Shown here: in pieces, positions 9,040 to 16,636 of the stretch
Position numbering within the stretch: position 1 is the first letter of the stretch
How the letters are laid out: every line of letters starts with the position of its first letter
Assembly (NCBI RefSeq): GCF_020829625.1
Contig: NZ_JAIVFX010000014.1
Coordinates: forward strand, 62,001 to 126,000
Length of the DNA: 64,000 bases
Reading direction: 5' to 3'
From: Nostoc sp. XA010
GTDB lineage: Bacteria > Cyanobacteriota > Cyanobacteriia > Cyanobacteriales > Nostocaceae
The notes under the pieces: generated by a model
The model's database searches: none
What the model saw: the letters and a program-made list of their open reading frames with translations, nothing else
Told to the model about the DNA's origin: nothing
Position numbers and translations under genes: made by a program

Positions 9040-9714
9040 ATGAAACCTGTTTTGCGTAAAGGTCAACTAACAACATGGAAAGATGACAAGGGCTTTGGCT
9101 TCATCCGCTCCAGTGAGGGCAATCAAGACGTTTTTTTTCATATCACTGCACTCCAAGAAACAAATCATCGTCCACAAGTTGGTGATGTGATTTGCTATCA
9201 GCTAAGGGTTGATAAAAACGGAAGAGTTCATGCTTGCAACGCCTTCATTGAGGGAATTGTATCCAAACCTATACTGGGAATTTCGCCTTCTGTAATAGAG
9301 AAACCAACATTCAAACCCACAGCGAAATCTTCTTTAATATTTGAGGTGTTGCTTTTATCATTATTACCGACTTTGGGAGCAATACATTTTGCATTTACGA
9401 CTTTCAACCCAATCCCTTTGATTCTCTATCCTGTAATGAGTTTTATTACCTTTGCACAGTATGCGGATGATAAATCTCGTGCAAAGCAGGGGCGTTGGAG
9501 AATATCAGAAAAGAGATTACATTTATGTGAATTTATGGGTGGATGGTTGGGGGCATTCATCGCCCAACGAAGATTACGCCACAAAAGTAGCAAGGTTTCA
9601 TACCAAGTTGTATTTTGGGTAATAGTAGCTATTCACATTACATTTTGGTTGAATTGGCTTTTCTTGGGTAGAAGACTAATAGGTTTATTTCTGGGCAGTG
9701 TTTTTAGAGGATAG
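9040..9714 (+). CDS. Cold-shock domain / DUF1294 membrane protein
   Basis: 224 residues. Residues 5-70 are a cold-shock domain with both RNA-binding motifs (KGFGFI and VFFHI). Residues about 100-220 are a DUF1294 domain with three or four membrane helices and the conserved segment YADDKSRAKQGRWRISE with LGGWLGAF-like HLCEFMGGWLGAF. This fusion is known in many bacteria. It would place a nucleic-acid binding domain on the cytoplasmic face of the membrane; the role is unknown. ATG 9040 directly starts the cold-shock domain. Confidence 0.88.
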   Translation: MKPVLRKGQLTTWKDDKGFGFIRSSEGNQDVFFHITALQETNHRPQVGDVICYQLRVDKNGRVHACNAFIEGIVSKPILGISPSVIEKPTFKPTAKSSLIFEVLLLSLLPTLGAIHFAFTTFNPIPLILYPVMSFITFAQYADDKSRAKQGRWRISEKRLHLCEFMGGWLGAFIAQRRLRHKSSKVSYQVVFWVIVAIHITFWLNWLFLGRRLIGLFLGSVFRG

Positions 9715-9963
9715 CAAAGAAGCCTTGTAAAACAAACTGCTGAGTCGTGATTCTCTGACTGCTTGCCCATTTCTTGAAGAAGTGCGATATCTTCGATGGG
9801 CTACGCCTACGCATAGAAGACAGGCTCAAAATTTTACCTGTTGGTAAAAAACTTGTTTAAGGGTTTCAGCGACGCGCCGATCAGATAAAACCTAAATCAG
9901 AGCATCGAAAATACCCTACCAGGAAAGTTTAAGGTTGCCATTTGCGCGATCGCAACCTAATAG

Positions 9964-10254
9964 TCATTCACAAGTAGTGGAATCGCCTCTAAATACTGCA
10001 AAATATCTAATATGATCTGAAGTGTTTCCTTCAAAACCAAGAACACCGTAAGCTCCATCTGAAACGATGACTGTAGGCTGCTCCCAATTGTTGTAATGTT
10101 CGAGACTATCACCCAGATATAGAGCAACGCTTTGATCATTCTATGCAGAAAAATTTAAGTTGGTGTTGAGGTTGACTACTTTTCCACGACCAACTGTGCT
10201 GGTAGCCTTGTGTTTTAAAGTCTTGGTAGAACTCGGTTCTGCCTTAGCTGTCAT
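9964..10254 (-). pseudogene. Remnant of a second DNA methyltransferase gene, in-frame TAG and truncated
   Basis: ATG 10254 overlaps the end of the endonuclease gene by 11 bases. It reads 37 codons, including GRGKVVNLNTNLNFSA, then TAG at 10141-10143. The same frame goes straight on with VALYLGDSLEHYNNWE and VIVSDGAYGVLGFEGNTSDH, which I recognise as the N-terminal part of a family of cyanobacterial site-specific methyltransferases. After about codon 81 the match is lost and the frame ends at 9964. So one nonsense change and one deletion or rearrangement removed the gene; about 80 residues of an expected few hundred remain. The family assignment is from memory of the N-terminal pattern. Confidence 0.7.
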
Positions 10255-11131
10255 CAGTAACATCTTCATGTGTGGAAACGGGTAATGGCTGTCCAACAAA
10301 CAACAAGCTACTTTGTTGTAATTTCTCCTCAATTTGCCTTAACATTACTTCTAGTTCGACTCTTGGGCTAGTTTGTAAACCAAGACACTGTGCAATTCCA
10401 TTCGCATCTGTACTCCAACGCTTTGTAAGTTGAATACGATAACCTGAAGCTTCTGCAAGCAACTCGTAGGAGTGAAAATGCATAGGATTTCCAAGACGAG
10501 CATCTTGAATATGTTCAAACGAAAATTCTCGTTGCATGTAATCGATAAGGCAATCTTGAACTACCAAAACAAGATGTTTGCTGAGATGTTCAAAGGTGTG
10601 AATTTTGTGATGCAGTTGCATCAAGATTGTCTTTGCAGTCATTTTCCAGTTCATACCAAAACCTTTCCCCGATGCGACATCCACATCTCTCACTGAAACA
10701 CCATGACGCTGGAGAAAACGTTGCCGTTCTGGCCAGACTGTTCCAGTAGTATCAAGAGTTTGCAGTTCAATGCCTATAAAATCGATGACTTTTCCTGAAC
10801 GTACAGAAGCAAGACAGTAATCTATGCTGCCTCCTGGTACTGCAATTTCAGGAACAATCCGAAGTTCGTTACCAGGCTCATGAAGTGTCAATAAATGAAT
10901 ACAATCTGTAAAGATTTGACTACGCTCAAGAAGTCGAAACGGACAGATAATAATATTCCGGGCTTCTCTACCGTAAGAAACTGTGCATGAGCCGATAGTC
11001 AGATCAGGCTCACTTTTCCTATTCTTGAGACATTTGCGAGATAGGAAAGGACAGTTTTGACTAGAGGCAATATCACTCCAGATAAGTGATTGATTTGTAG
11101 GATTCCCCTACAATTCGATAACTTTAGTCAT
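10244..11131 (-). pseudogene. NotI-like restriction endonuclease gene with TAG at codon 8
   Basis: ATG 11131 overlaps the methyltransferase stop as ATGA. The frame reads MTKVIEL, then TAG (11108-11110), then stays open for 287 codons to TAA. Downstream of the TAG the reconstructed protein has four spaced cysteines (C27, C34, C49, C63: NCPF, KCLK, SCT, ICPF), matching the metal-binding N-terminal part of the NotI family. It also has a PD-(D/E)XK core with E95, D104 (GGSIDY) and E122-x-Q124 (GIELQTLDTTGTVWPERQRF); glutamine in place of lysine is also a feature of NotI. There is no ATG, GTG or TTG between the TAG and codon 81, so an internal start would lose the cysteine part. I infer an inactivated restriction gene. 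Confidence 0.75.
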
Positions 11132-12216
11132 AACAGTAGTCCACACCTTTCATGAGCAGCAGTAATGTACTCACCTGAAATATCAATTCCAATCGAGCTT
11201 CGTCCCAGTTGAAATGCAACCAAATTTGTTGTACCTGTTCCTGTAAATGGGTCTAGTACAACACCGGATTGTGGACAGGTAGCCAAAATCGGAAGTTTAC
11301 AGATATCTTCAGGGTAGGGTGCAAAATGAAGTTTCCGTTTTTGAGTATCTTCTGGCAAAATATCCCAGACATCACTAGGCTTACTACCATTTGGGTGATA
11401 TCTGAGAAAATAGAAGCCGCGTTCAGTAAGTTCACGCGCTCGTCCAGAAACCCTTGCTGAATCGGAGTGTGTAGTTCGTTGCTGACCGCGAATAATCATG
11501 CGAAAGTCAGATAATTTACCTAGTCGCACTTCCTGTAATATTTCACCAAGAGCCTTTAGAGCATTTGTACGTTCCAAATCATTAAGCGCTGTAGATAATT
11601 CAATTTGCCGACGATAGCGTACACCAGAAACGCCTGTTGCAGAGACTACGGAACCATTGACAACCTTGGCTTGTCTTGGCTTCGAGCGAATTGCATCAAC
11701 ATCGTAAAAATAACGGTCTGTCTTTACAAAATGGAAAACAGGTTCATACACATTTCGGAGTTTGTCTTTTGCATTATCAGGTGCGCCTTTTACTTTATTC
11801 CAAATGACGCTATTGCGAAGAATCCAACCTTGTTTATCGCTCATTGCTAGTGCAACTCGCCAGGGTATACCAATCAGAGATTTACGCTGATATGTATCTC
11901 CGAGATTGAGCCAAAAAGAGCCACTAGGTTTAAGAATTCGCTTTACTTCACAGAAGATTCCAAGCAAGTTATTGATATAGTCTTCCCACTTGTCTTCAAG
12001 ACCAATTCCTCCATTAATGTAAGCTCTTTGTCCCCAATAGGGAGGAGATGTGATTACACAATCAATACAATCAGCAGGAAATAACTTTAGTAGGGCATAA
12101 CTGTCAGCCTGTAAGAACAATGGTGTGCGGTTTGATGAAGTGAGGTAATCCTTAACAGTACCTATATCCTTCAGAAGCTCGTTCTCCTCAATCATCGAAA
12201 GACCTAGCGAATTCAT
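11128..12216 (-). CDS. Beta-class DNA amino-methyltransferase
   Basis: 362 residues. The catalytic motif IV is TSPPYWGQ (residues 56-63); the SPPY form is typical of N4-cytosine enzymes but also occurs in some N6-adenine enzymes. The AdoMet-binding motif DPFTGTGTTNLVAFQLGR lies near the C-terminus, so the motif order is that of the beta class. No frame damage is seen. It should be the modification partner of the NotI-like endonuclease downstream, with which it overlaps by 4 bases. Since that gene is stopped by TAG, this enzyme is probably now an orphan methyltransferase. It begins 4 bases after the cysteine desulfurase stop, so the two may share a transcript. Confidence 0.88.
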   Translation of the reverse strand: MNSLGLSMIEENELLKDIGTVKDYLTSSNRTPLFLQADSYALLKLFPADCIDCVITSPPYWGQRAYINGGIGLEDKWEDYINNLLGIFCEVKRILKPSGSFWLNLGDTYQRKSLIGIPWRVALAMSDKQGWILRNSVIWNKVKGAPDNAKDKLRNVYEPVFHFVKTDRYFYDVDAIRSKPRQAKVVNGSVVSATGVSGVRYRRQIELSTALNDLERTNALKALGEILQEVRLGKLSDFRMIIRGQQRTTHSDSARVSGRARELTERGFYFLRYHPNGSKPSDVWDILPEDTQKRKLHFAPYPEDICKLPILATCPQSGVVLDPFTGTGTTNLVAFQLGRSSIGIDISGEYITAAHERCGLLL

Positions 12217-12220
12217 CCTA

Positions 12221-13408
12221 TTACTTTACTCGAATTTGAAGGAGCTGTTGCTTTAATGATTCGCTTGTTAGCCTTTGCAAAACTTGCTTCAACACCATCA
12301 CTGTCCAATCCACGTCAGCTTCAGTCGTATCACGCCCCAATGTAATGCGAATTCCCCCCAAAGCAGCTTTTTCTGAATAGCCCATCGCTAACAATATCGG
12401 GCTAGGGCTAAGTTTACCACTGTGGCAAGCAGCACCAGCACTGATGCCGATGCCAGCAAGGTTTAGTTGCCTTACTAAGGTTTTACCACTGAGTTTTTCC
12501 CCATCGGCGTATTCTAAGCACATACTGATATGGTGAGGCAAACGATCGCAGCCATCACCTGTAGCAATTAAACCAGGAATTTCAGCTAATTGGGCAAAGG
12601 CGCGATCGCGTAACTCAATCAATCGTGGTGTTTCTGTAGCCAGTTCTTGTGCTGCTAACTCTGCTGCTACACCAAACCCGGCAATTATCGGTACTGCTTG
12701 CGTACCAGAACGCAGTCCCATTTCTTGTCCACCACCACCCAGTAAGGGCATCAATTCGACACCAGGACGCAGATATAGCGCCCCTACACCTTGGGGGCCA
12801 TATATTTTATGACTCGAAAGGCTAACTAAGTCTACGGGGAGTTGTTGCACATTTATAGGTAAGCGTCCCGCAGCTTGCACCGCATCTGTATGGAACAAAG
12901 CACCATGCGAGCGCACAATCTTACCCAGTTCTGCGATCGGTTGCACAGTCCCAACTTCACTTTGACCATAAATTATAGAAACTAAAACTGTGTTATGTCG
13001 CAATGCTGACTTTAAATCTAGAGGGTTGACTTTGCCTTTAATATCTACACATAGACGCGTAACTTCCCAACCCCACATTTCTAACAACTTTACCGTTTCA
13101 GAAATTGCTGAATGCTCCACGCTGGAGATAATAATATGTTGAGGAACAGCATACAACCGAGCCACCCCCATAATTGCTAGATTATTTGCCTCAGTACCGC
13201 CAGAAGTAAAGATTATTGATGCTGGATCGACAGCGTTAATTAATCCAGCAACTTGGACTCTGGCTTGTTCTACAACCGTTGCCGCCCTTTGCCCCCACTC
13301 ATGTAAGCTGGAAGGATTGCCCCACTGTTCGGTGAGGACTGTTTGCATAACTGCGATCGCTTCTTTTCGAGTCGGAGTAGTGGCGCTGTAATCTAGATAA
13401 ATTTGCAT
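12221..13408 (-). CDS. Cysteine desulfurase (NifS/IscS-like)
   Basis: 395 residues of the class-V PLP aminotransferase fold. It takes sulfur from cysteine as a persulfide for iron-sulfur clusters and other thio-cofactors. K201 in SSHKIYGPQG is the PLP lysine, H100 region (SSVEHSAI) and HTDAVQA contact the cofactor, and C328 in SAGAACHSGKLSPSP is the persulfide cysteine. Length is normal for the NifS/IscS group. No nif or isc scaffold gene is adjacent, so I give no specific symbol. Start ATG 13408 begins the conserved MQIYLDYSATTP. Confidence 0.92.
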   Translation of the reverse strand: MQIYLDYSATTPTRKEAIAVMQTVLTEQWGNPSSLHEWGQRAATVVEQARVQVAGLINAVDPASIIFTSGGTEANNLAIMGVARLYAVPQHIIISSVEHSAISETVKLLEMWGWEVTRLCVDIKGKVNPLDLKSALRHNTVLVSIIYGQSEVGTVQPIAELGKIVRSHGALFHTDAVQAAGRLPINVQQLPVDLVSLSSHKIYGPQGVGALYLRPGVELMPLLGGGGQEMGLRSGTQAVPIIAGFGVAAELAAQELATETPRLIELRDRAFAQLAEIPGLIATGDGCDRLPHHISMCLEYADGEKLSGKTLVRQLNLAGIGISAGAACHSGKLSPSPILLAMGYSEKAALGGIRITLGRDTTEADVDWTVMVLKQVLQRLTSESLKQQLLQIRVK

Positions 13409-13618
13409 ATAACCGATAATGGTGAGAATACACGTTGGTAATAGCTGATCTTGCCAGCATATACAGTTTGAGTGGACAAATCATGAAAAAATCTCTGTAA
13501 TGCCTTTAGCAGTGGATTTTTCCCTTTATTTGGAAAGTTATTTTTCTACTTAATTAAGAAGACAAAATTTTGGGAATGATAAATATGTCTACTCCCAATC
13601 CACTTTTAACAGATTACA

Positions 13619-15250
13619 GTGCAATTTATCTCTAGACAAAGATATTTTTTATATATCTTTTTACTGATATTTCCCCTTGCTGCTTGTCAACGAGTCCAGT
13701 CTTCCAATCAGCGTCTGCCACGTATACCACAAGATCCGTTAGTTCAAGTTTACTTTAATCATTCTGAGTCTTCAGAATACAAGGAACCTTACCGTCAGCA
13801 AACTCGCCTTGGGGATGATTTAGAAAAACAGATTGTCGATGCTATTACACAAGCTAAGTCTACAGTAGATGTGGCGGTGCAAGAATTACGTTTACCCAAA
13901 GTTGCCCAAGCACTGGCTGATAAACAAAAAGCTGGGGTAAAAGTCAGGATAATTTTAGAAAACACCTATAGCCGACCTTGGAGCAGCTTAACATCTGCTG
14001 AAGTAGGTAAGTTAGATAAAAGAGAACAGGAACGTTACAACGAATTTCGCAAATTTATCGATATTAACCAAGATAATCAACTTAGTCAACCAGAAATAAA
14101 TCAAAGAGATGCTTTGATAATTTTGCAAAATGCCAAAATTCCCTGGATAGATGATCAAGCGGATGGTTCAGGCGGTAGCAGTTTGATGCACCACAAATTT
14201 GTGATTGTGGATAATCGCATTGTAATTATTACTTCAGCCAATTTTACTTTGAGTGATACTTATGGTGATTTCACAAATTCTAGCAGTTTAGGCAATGCCA
14301 ATAACTTATTGCAGATTGACAGCCCAGAATTAGCATCTTTATTTACAGAAGAGTTTAACATTATGTGGGGAGATGGCCCAGGAGGTAAGCCGGATAGTCA
14401 ATTTAGTTTGCAAAAACCAATGCGATCGCCTCAACAAATAACTTTAGGTAACACCCAAATTACTGTGCAGTTTTCGCCTACTTCTCCAACTCAACCCTGG
14501 AGTAACAGTAGTAATGGTTTAATTGGCAAAACGTTAGATTCAGCAACCAAATCTGTTGATATGGCGTTATTTGTCTTTTCTGAGCAGCGTCTTGCCAATA
14601 TTTTAGAAAAACGTCATCAACAAAGTGTGCAAATTCGCGCTCTAATTGAACCACAATTTGCCTATCGTCCCTATAGTGAGGCATTGGATATGATGGGGAT
14701 TGCTCTTAGTAACAAATGTAAATATGAAGTTGATAACCATCCTTGGCAAAATCCAATTACAACCGTAGGTGTACCTGTGTTAACCAAAGGCGATTTATTA
14801 CATCATAAATTTGGTCTTATTGATAATCAAACAGTAATTACAGGTTCTCATAATTGGTCAGATGCTGCCAATAATGGTAATGATGAGACGCTTGTAGTTA
14901 TTCAAAGTCCCATAGTTGCTGCCCATTATGTGCGCGAATTTGCTCGTCTTTATGCCAAAGTTAAACCCGGCTTACCACCAGGAATTCAAAATAAAATTAA
15001 ATTAGAACAAACACGGTGTCCACAGATAAAAAGTTCTTCATCAAGTGAACTACAAGCTATTAAAGAAATAAATATTAACACTGCAAGTTTAGAAGAATTA
15101 GAAACTCTCCCTGGTGTGGGTAAGAAGTTAGCACAACGGATAGTGATTAGCCGTCAACAACAAAAATTTACATCTTTACAAGACTTAGAAAGAGTTCCAG
15201 GGGTTAAGGCGAAGACATTGGAAAAATGGGGTGAGCGCTTGATTTGGTAG
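13619..15250 (+). CDS. PLD-like nuclease lipoprotein with C-terminal helix-hairpin-helix
   Basis: 543 residues from GTG 13619. A lipobox (PLAAC, C23) marks it as a lipoprotein. Two phospholipase-D HKD half-sites follow: HHKFVIVDN with SANFT (about 191-210) and HHKFGLIDN with SHNWS (about 395-414). Between them and the N-terminus, residues 148-159 (DINQDNQLSQPE) look like an EF-hand calcium loop. Residues about 485-543 are a ComEA-type helix-hairpin-helix DNA-binding pair (INTASLEELETLPGVGKKLA). The mix suggests a membrane-anchored, periplasm-facing nuclease that binds DNA, perhaps calcium-dependent. The activity is inferred; PLD-fold lipases share the HKD motif. Confidence 0.82.
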   Translation: MQFISRQRYFLYIFLLIFPLAACQRVQSSNQRLPRIPQDPLVQVYFNHSESSEYKEPYRQQTRLGDDLEKQIVDAITQAKSTVDVAVQELRLPKVAQALADKQKAGVKVRIILENTYSRPWSSLTSAEVGKLDKREQERYNEFRKFIDINQDNQLSQPEINQRDALIILQNAKIPWIDDQADGSGGSSLMHHKFVIVDNRIVIITSANFTLSDTYGDFTNSSSLGNANNLLQIDSPELASLFTEEFNIMWGDGPGGKPDSQFSLQKPMRSPQQITLGNTQITVQFSPTSPTQPWSNSSNGLIGKTLDSATKSVDMALFVFSEQRLANILEKRHQQSVQIRALIEPQFAYRPYSEALDMMGIALSNKCKYEVDNHPWQNPITTVGVPVLTKGDLLHHKFGLIDNQTVITGSHNWSDAANNGNDETLVVIQSPIVAAHYVREFARLYAKVKPGLPPGIQNKIKLEQTRCPQIKSSSSSELQAIKEININTASLEELETLPGVGKKLAQRIVISRQQQKFTSLQDLERVPGVKAKTLEKWGERLIW

Positions 15251-15272
15251 GGACGCACATCTGTGCGCCCCT
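15249..15272. terminator. Hairpin at the end of the PLD gene
   Basis: AGGGACGCACA and TGTGCGCCCCT form an 11-bp arm pair with one mismatch and a 2-base loop. The gene's stop codon TAG lies in the left arm. No long T tract follows. The sequence also belongs to a common intergenic repeat type of Nostoc. Confidence 0.5.
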
Positions 15273-15439
15273 AAAAACATGTAAGATTACACCAATGTGA
15301 TATTTAAGTGCGATCGCTACCTAAACTAGAAGCTGCAAAGTTTATCAGAAGACATAAGGGACAAAAGAGAATTAAATTATTGACTTATTGCATTAAGTAT
15401 GATATTTTAGGTTGCTATCAATAAAAATCAAATATAAAC

Positions 15440-16243
15440 GTGAATATCTCTCCATCGATCAAAAAACCGCGTGTCTCATGGCAGGCGGTTTTCTCACTGC
15501 TGATGTTTGTGTTCATGTATCTGCCCATACTGGTACTTGGCTTTTATAGCTTCAATCAGTCACCTTACAGTGCAGGTTGGCAAGGATTCACTCTCGATTG
15601 GTATGGCAAGTTATTCAGTGATGATCGCATCTTATCAGCTTTGCAAAACAGTATGATAGTTGCTGGCTTTGCAGTGGGAATTTCAGCAGTACTGGGAACT
15701 TTAATGGCGGTTGGGTTGGCCCGTTACGAATTTCCTGGTAAGAAATTGTATCGGGGTGTTGCTTACCTACCATTGATTATTCCCGATATTGCGATCGCAG
15801 TGGCTACCCTAGTATGTCTAGCAGCCTTTGCCATACCTTTGAGTTTGTGGACAATAGTTGCAGCCCATATCGTGTTTTGTCTAGCTTACGTCGGACTTGT
15901 AGTTGCTTCACGACTGAGCAATTTAGATCCCCACTTAGAAGAAGCAGCACTAGATTTAGGCGCTACACCAACGCAAGCTTTCATTAAAGTATTATTACCT
16001 CAATTAATGCCTGGTATTGTAGCTGGTTGTCTCTTGGCCTTTGTTCTCAGCTTAGATGACTTTCTCATTGCCAGTTTTACTGCTGGTAGCGGTTATAACA
16101 CCCTACCAATGGAAATTTTTAGCCGGATTAGAACCGGAGTCAAGCCTGATATTAACGCATTGAGTGTCATGTTGATTTCAGTATCTGCGATCGCTGCTCT
16201 TGTAGCTGAATTAATTCGCATTTCTGGAGAGAATAAAAACTGA
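15440..16243 (+). CDS. potC: ABC transporter permease, PotC type (spermidine/putrescine)
   Basis: 267 residues from GTG 15440 with six predicted membrane helices. The binding-protein-dependent permease loop is present (EEAALDLGATPTQAFIKVLLP), which docks the ATPase. The closest family by pattern is PotC, the second permease of the polyamine importer (SLDDFLIASFTAG). The usual partners PotA, PotB and PotD are not next to it: the gene upstream is a PLD nuclease and the gene downstream a kinase. It may be the last gene of a separated operon or work with a distant PotABD set. The symbol follows the family, not proof of substrate. Confidence 0.82.
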   Translation: MNISPSIKKPRVSWQAVFSLLMFVFMYLPILVLGFYSFNQSPYSAGWQGFTLDWYGKLFSDDRILSALQNSMIVAGFAVGISAVLGTLMAVGLARYEFPGKKLYRGVAYLPLIIPDIAIAVATLVCLAAFAIPLSLWTIVAAHIVFCLAYVGLVVASRLSNLDPHLEEAALDLGATPTQAFIKVLLPQLMPGIVAGCLLAFVLSLDDFLIASFTAGSGYNTLPMEIFSRIRTGVKPDINALSVMLISVSAIAALVAELIRISGENKN

Positions 16244-16636
16244 AAATCAGACTCGCAATAGTAATCAATATTATGGATGACTTGGTTCTCCATGAACTTT
16301 TTTGAGTGGAAAAGAAAAGCTATATTAAAAGAGATGTTTCAATGTAATCTTTCTCCATCTGTTATACCCATGTATTGATATTTACTAATATTTATAAACT
16401 TCCTAATATAAACAAATATATAGGATTTATTCATCTTTCTGCCTTCGTTTGGAAAGAAGTTTATAGCTTTTCCTATCATAGTTCCCTCCTCGCTTGCGGG
16501 GAGGGGTTCAGTACCTACTCAACTGAAAACCGCTATAAACACATGAATAAACTTCCGTGTTCGCTTCTCTACATAACTGTTTTCAATTAGATAATATTGG
16601 GGCTAACTTTGGAGAAGATGCTATTTCCCCCTCATT
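16244..16636. other. Intergenic region upstream of the kinase gene
   Basis: This 393-bp gap is AT-rich. A G/C hairpin lies at about 16484-16507 (CCCTCCTCGC, then GCGGGGAGGG) and may end the permease transcript. AAACTTCC-type words recur on both sides of it (ATAAACTTCC, then the same near 16545). No gene or RNA is recognised. Confidence 0.5.

Noticed and set aside
9964..11131. TAG recoding or programmed read-through in the restriction operon
   Set aside because: TAG is a normal stop elsewhere in the window (for example the PLD and kinase genes), no recoding signal or suppressor tRNA is seen, and the second gene is also truncated. Decay is simpler.
11128..13408. DNA phosphorothioation (dnd) system, because a cysteine desulfurase stands next to a DNA methyltransferase
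   Set aside because: No dndB, dndC, dndD or dndE-like gene is present, and the downstream genes are a NotI-like nuclease and methylase remnants. The adjacency is better read as chance.
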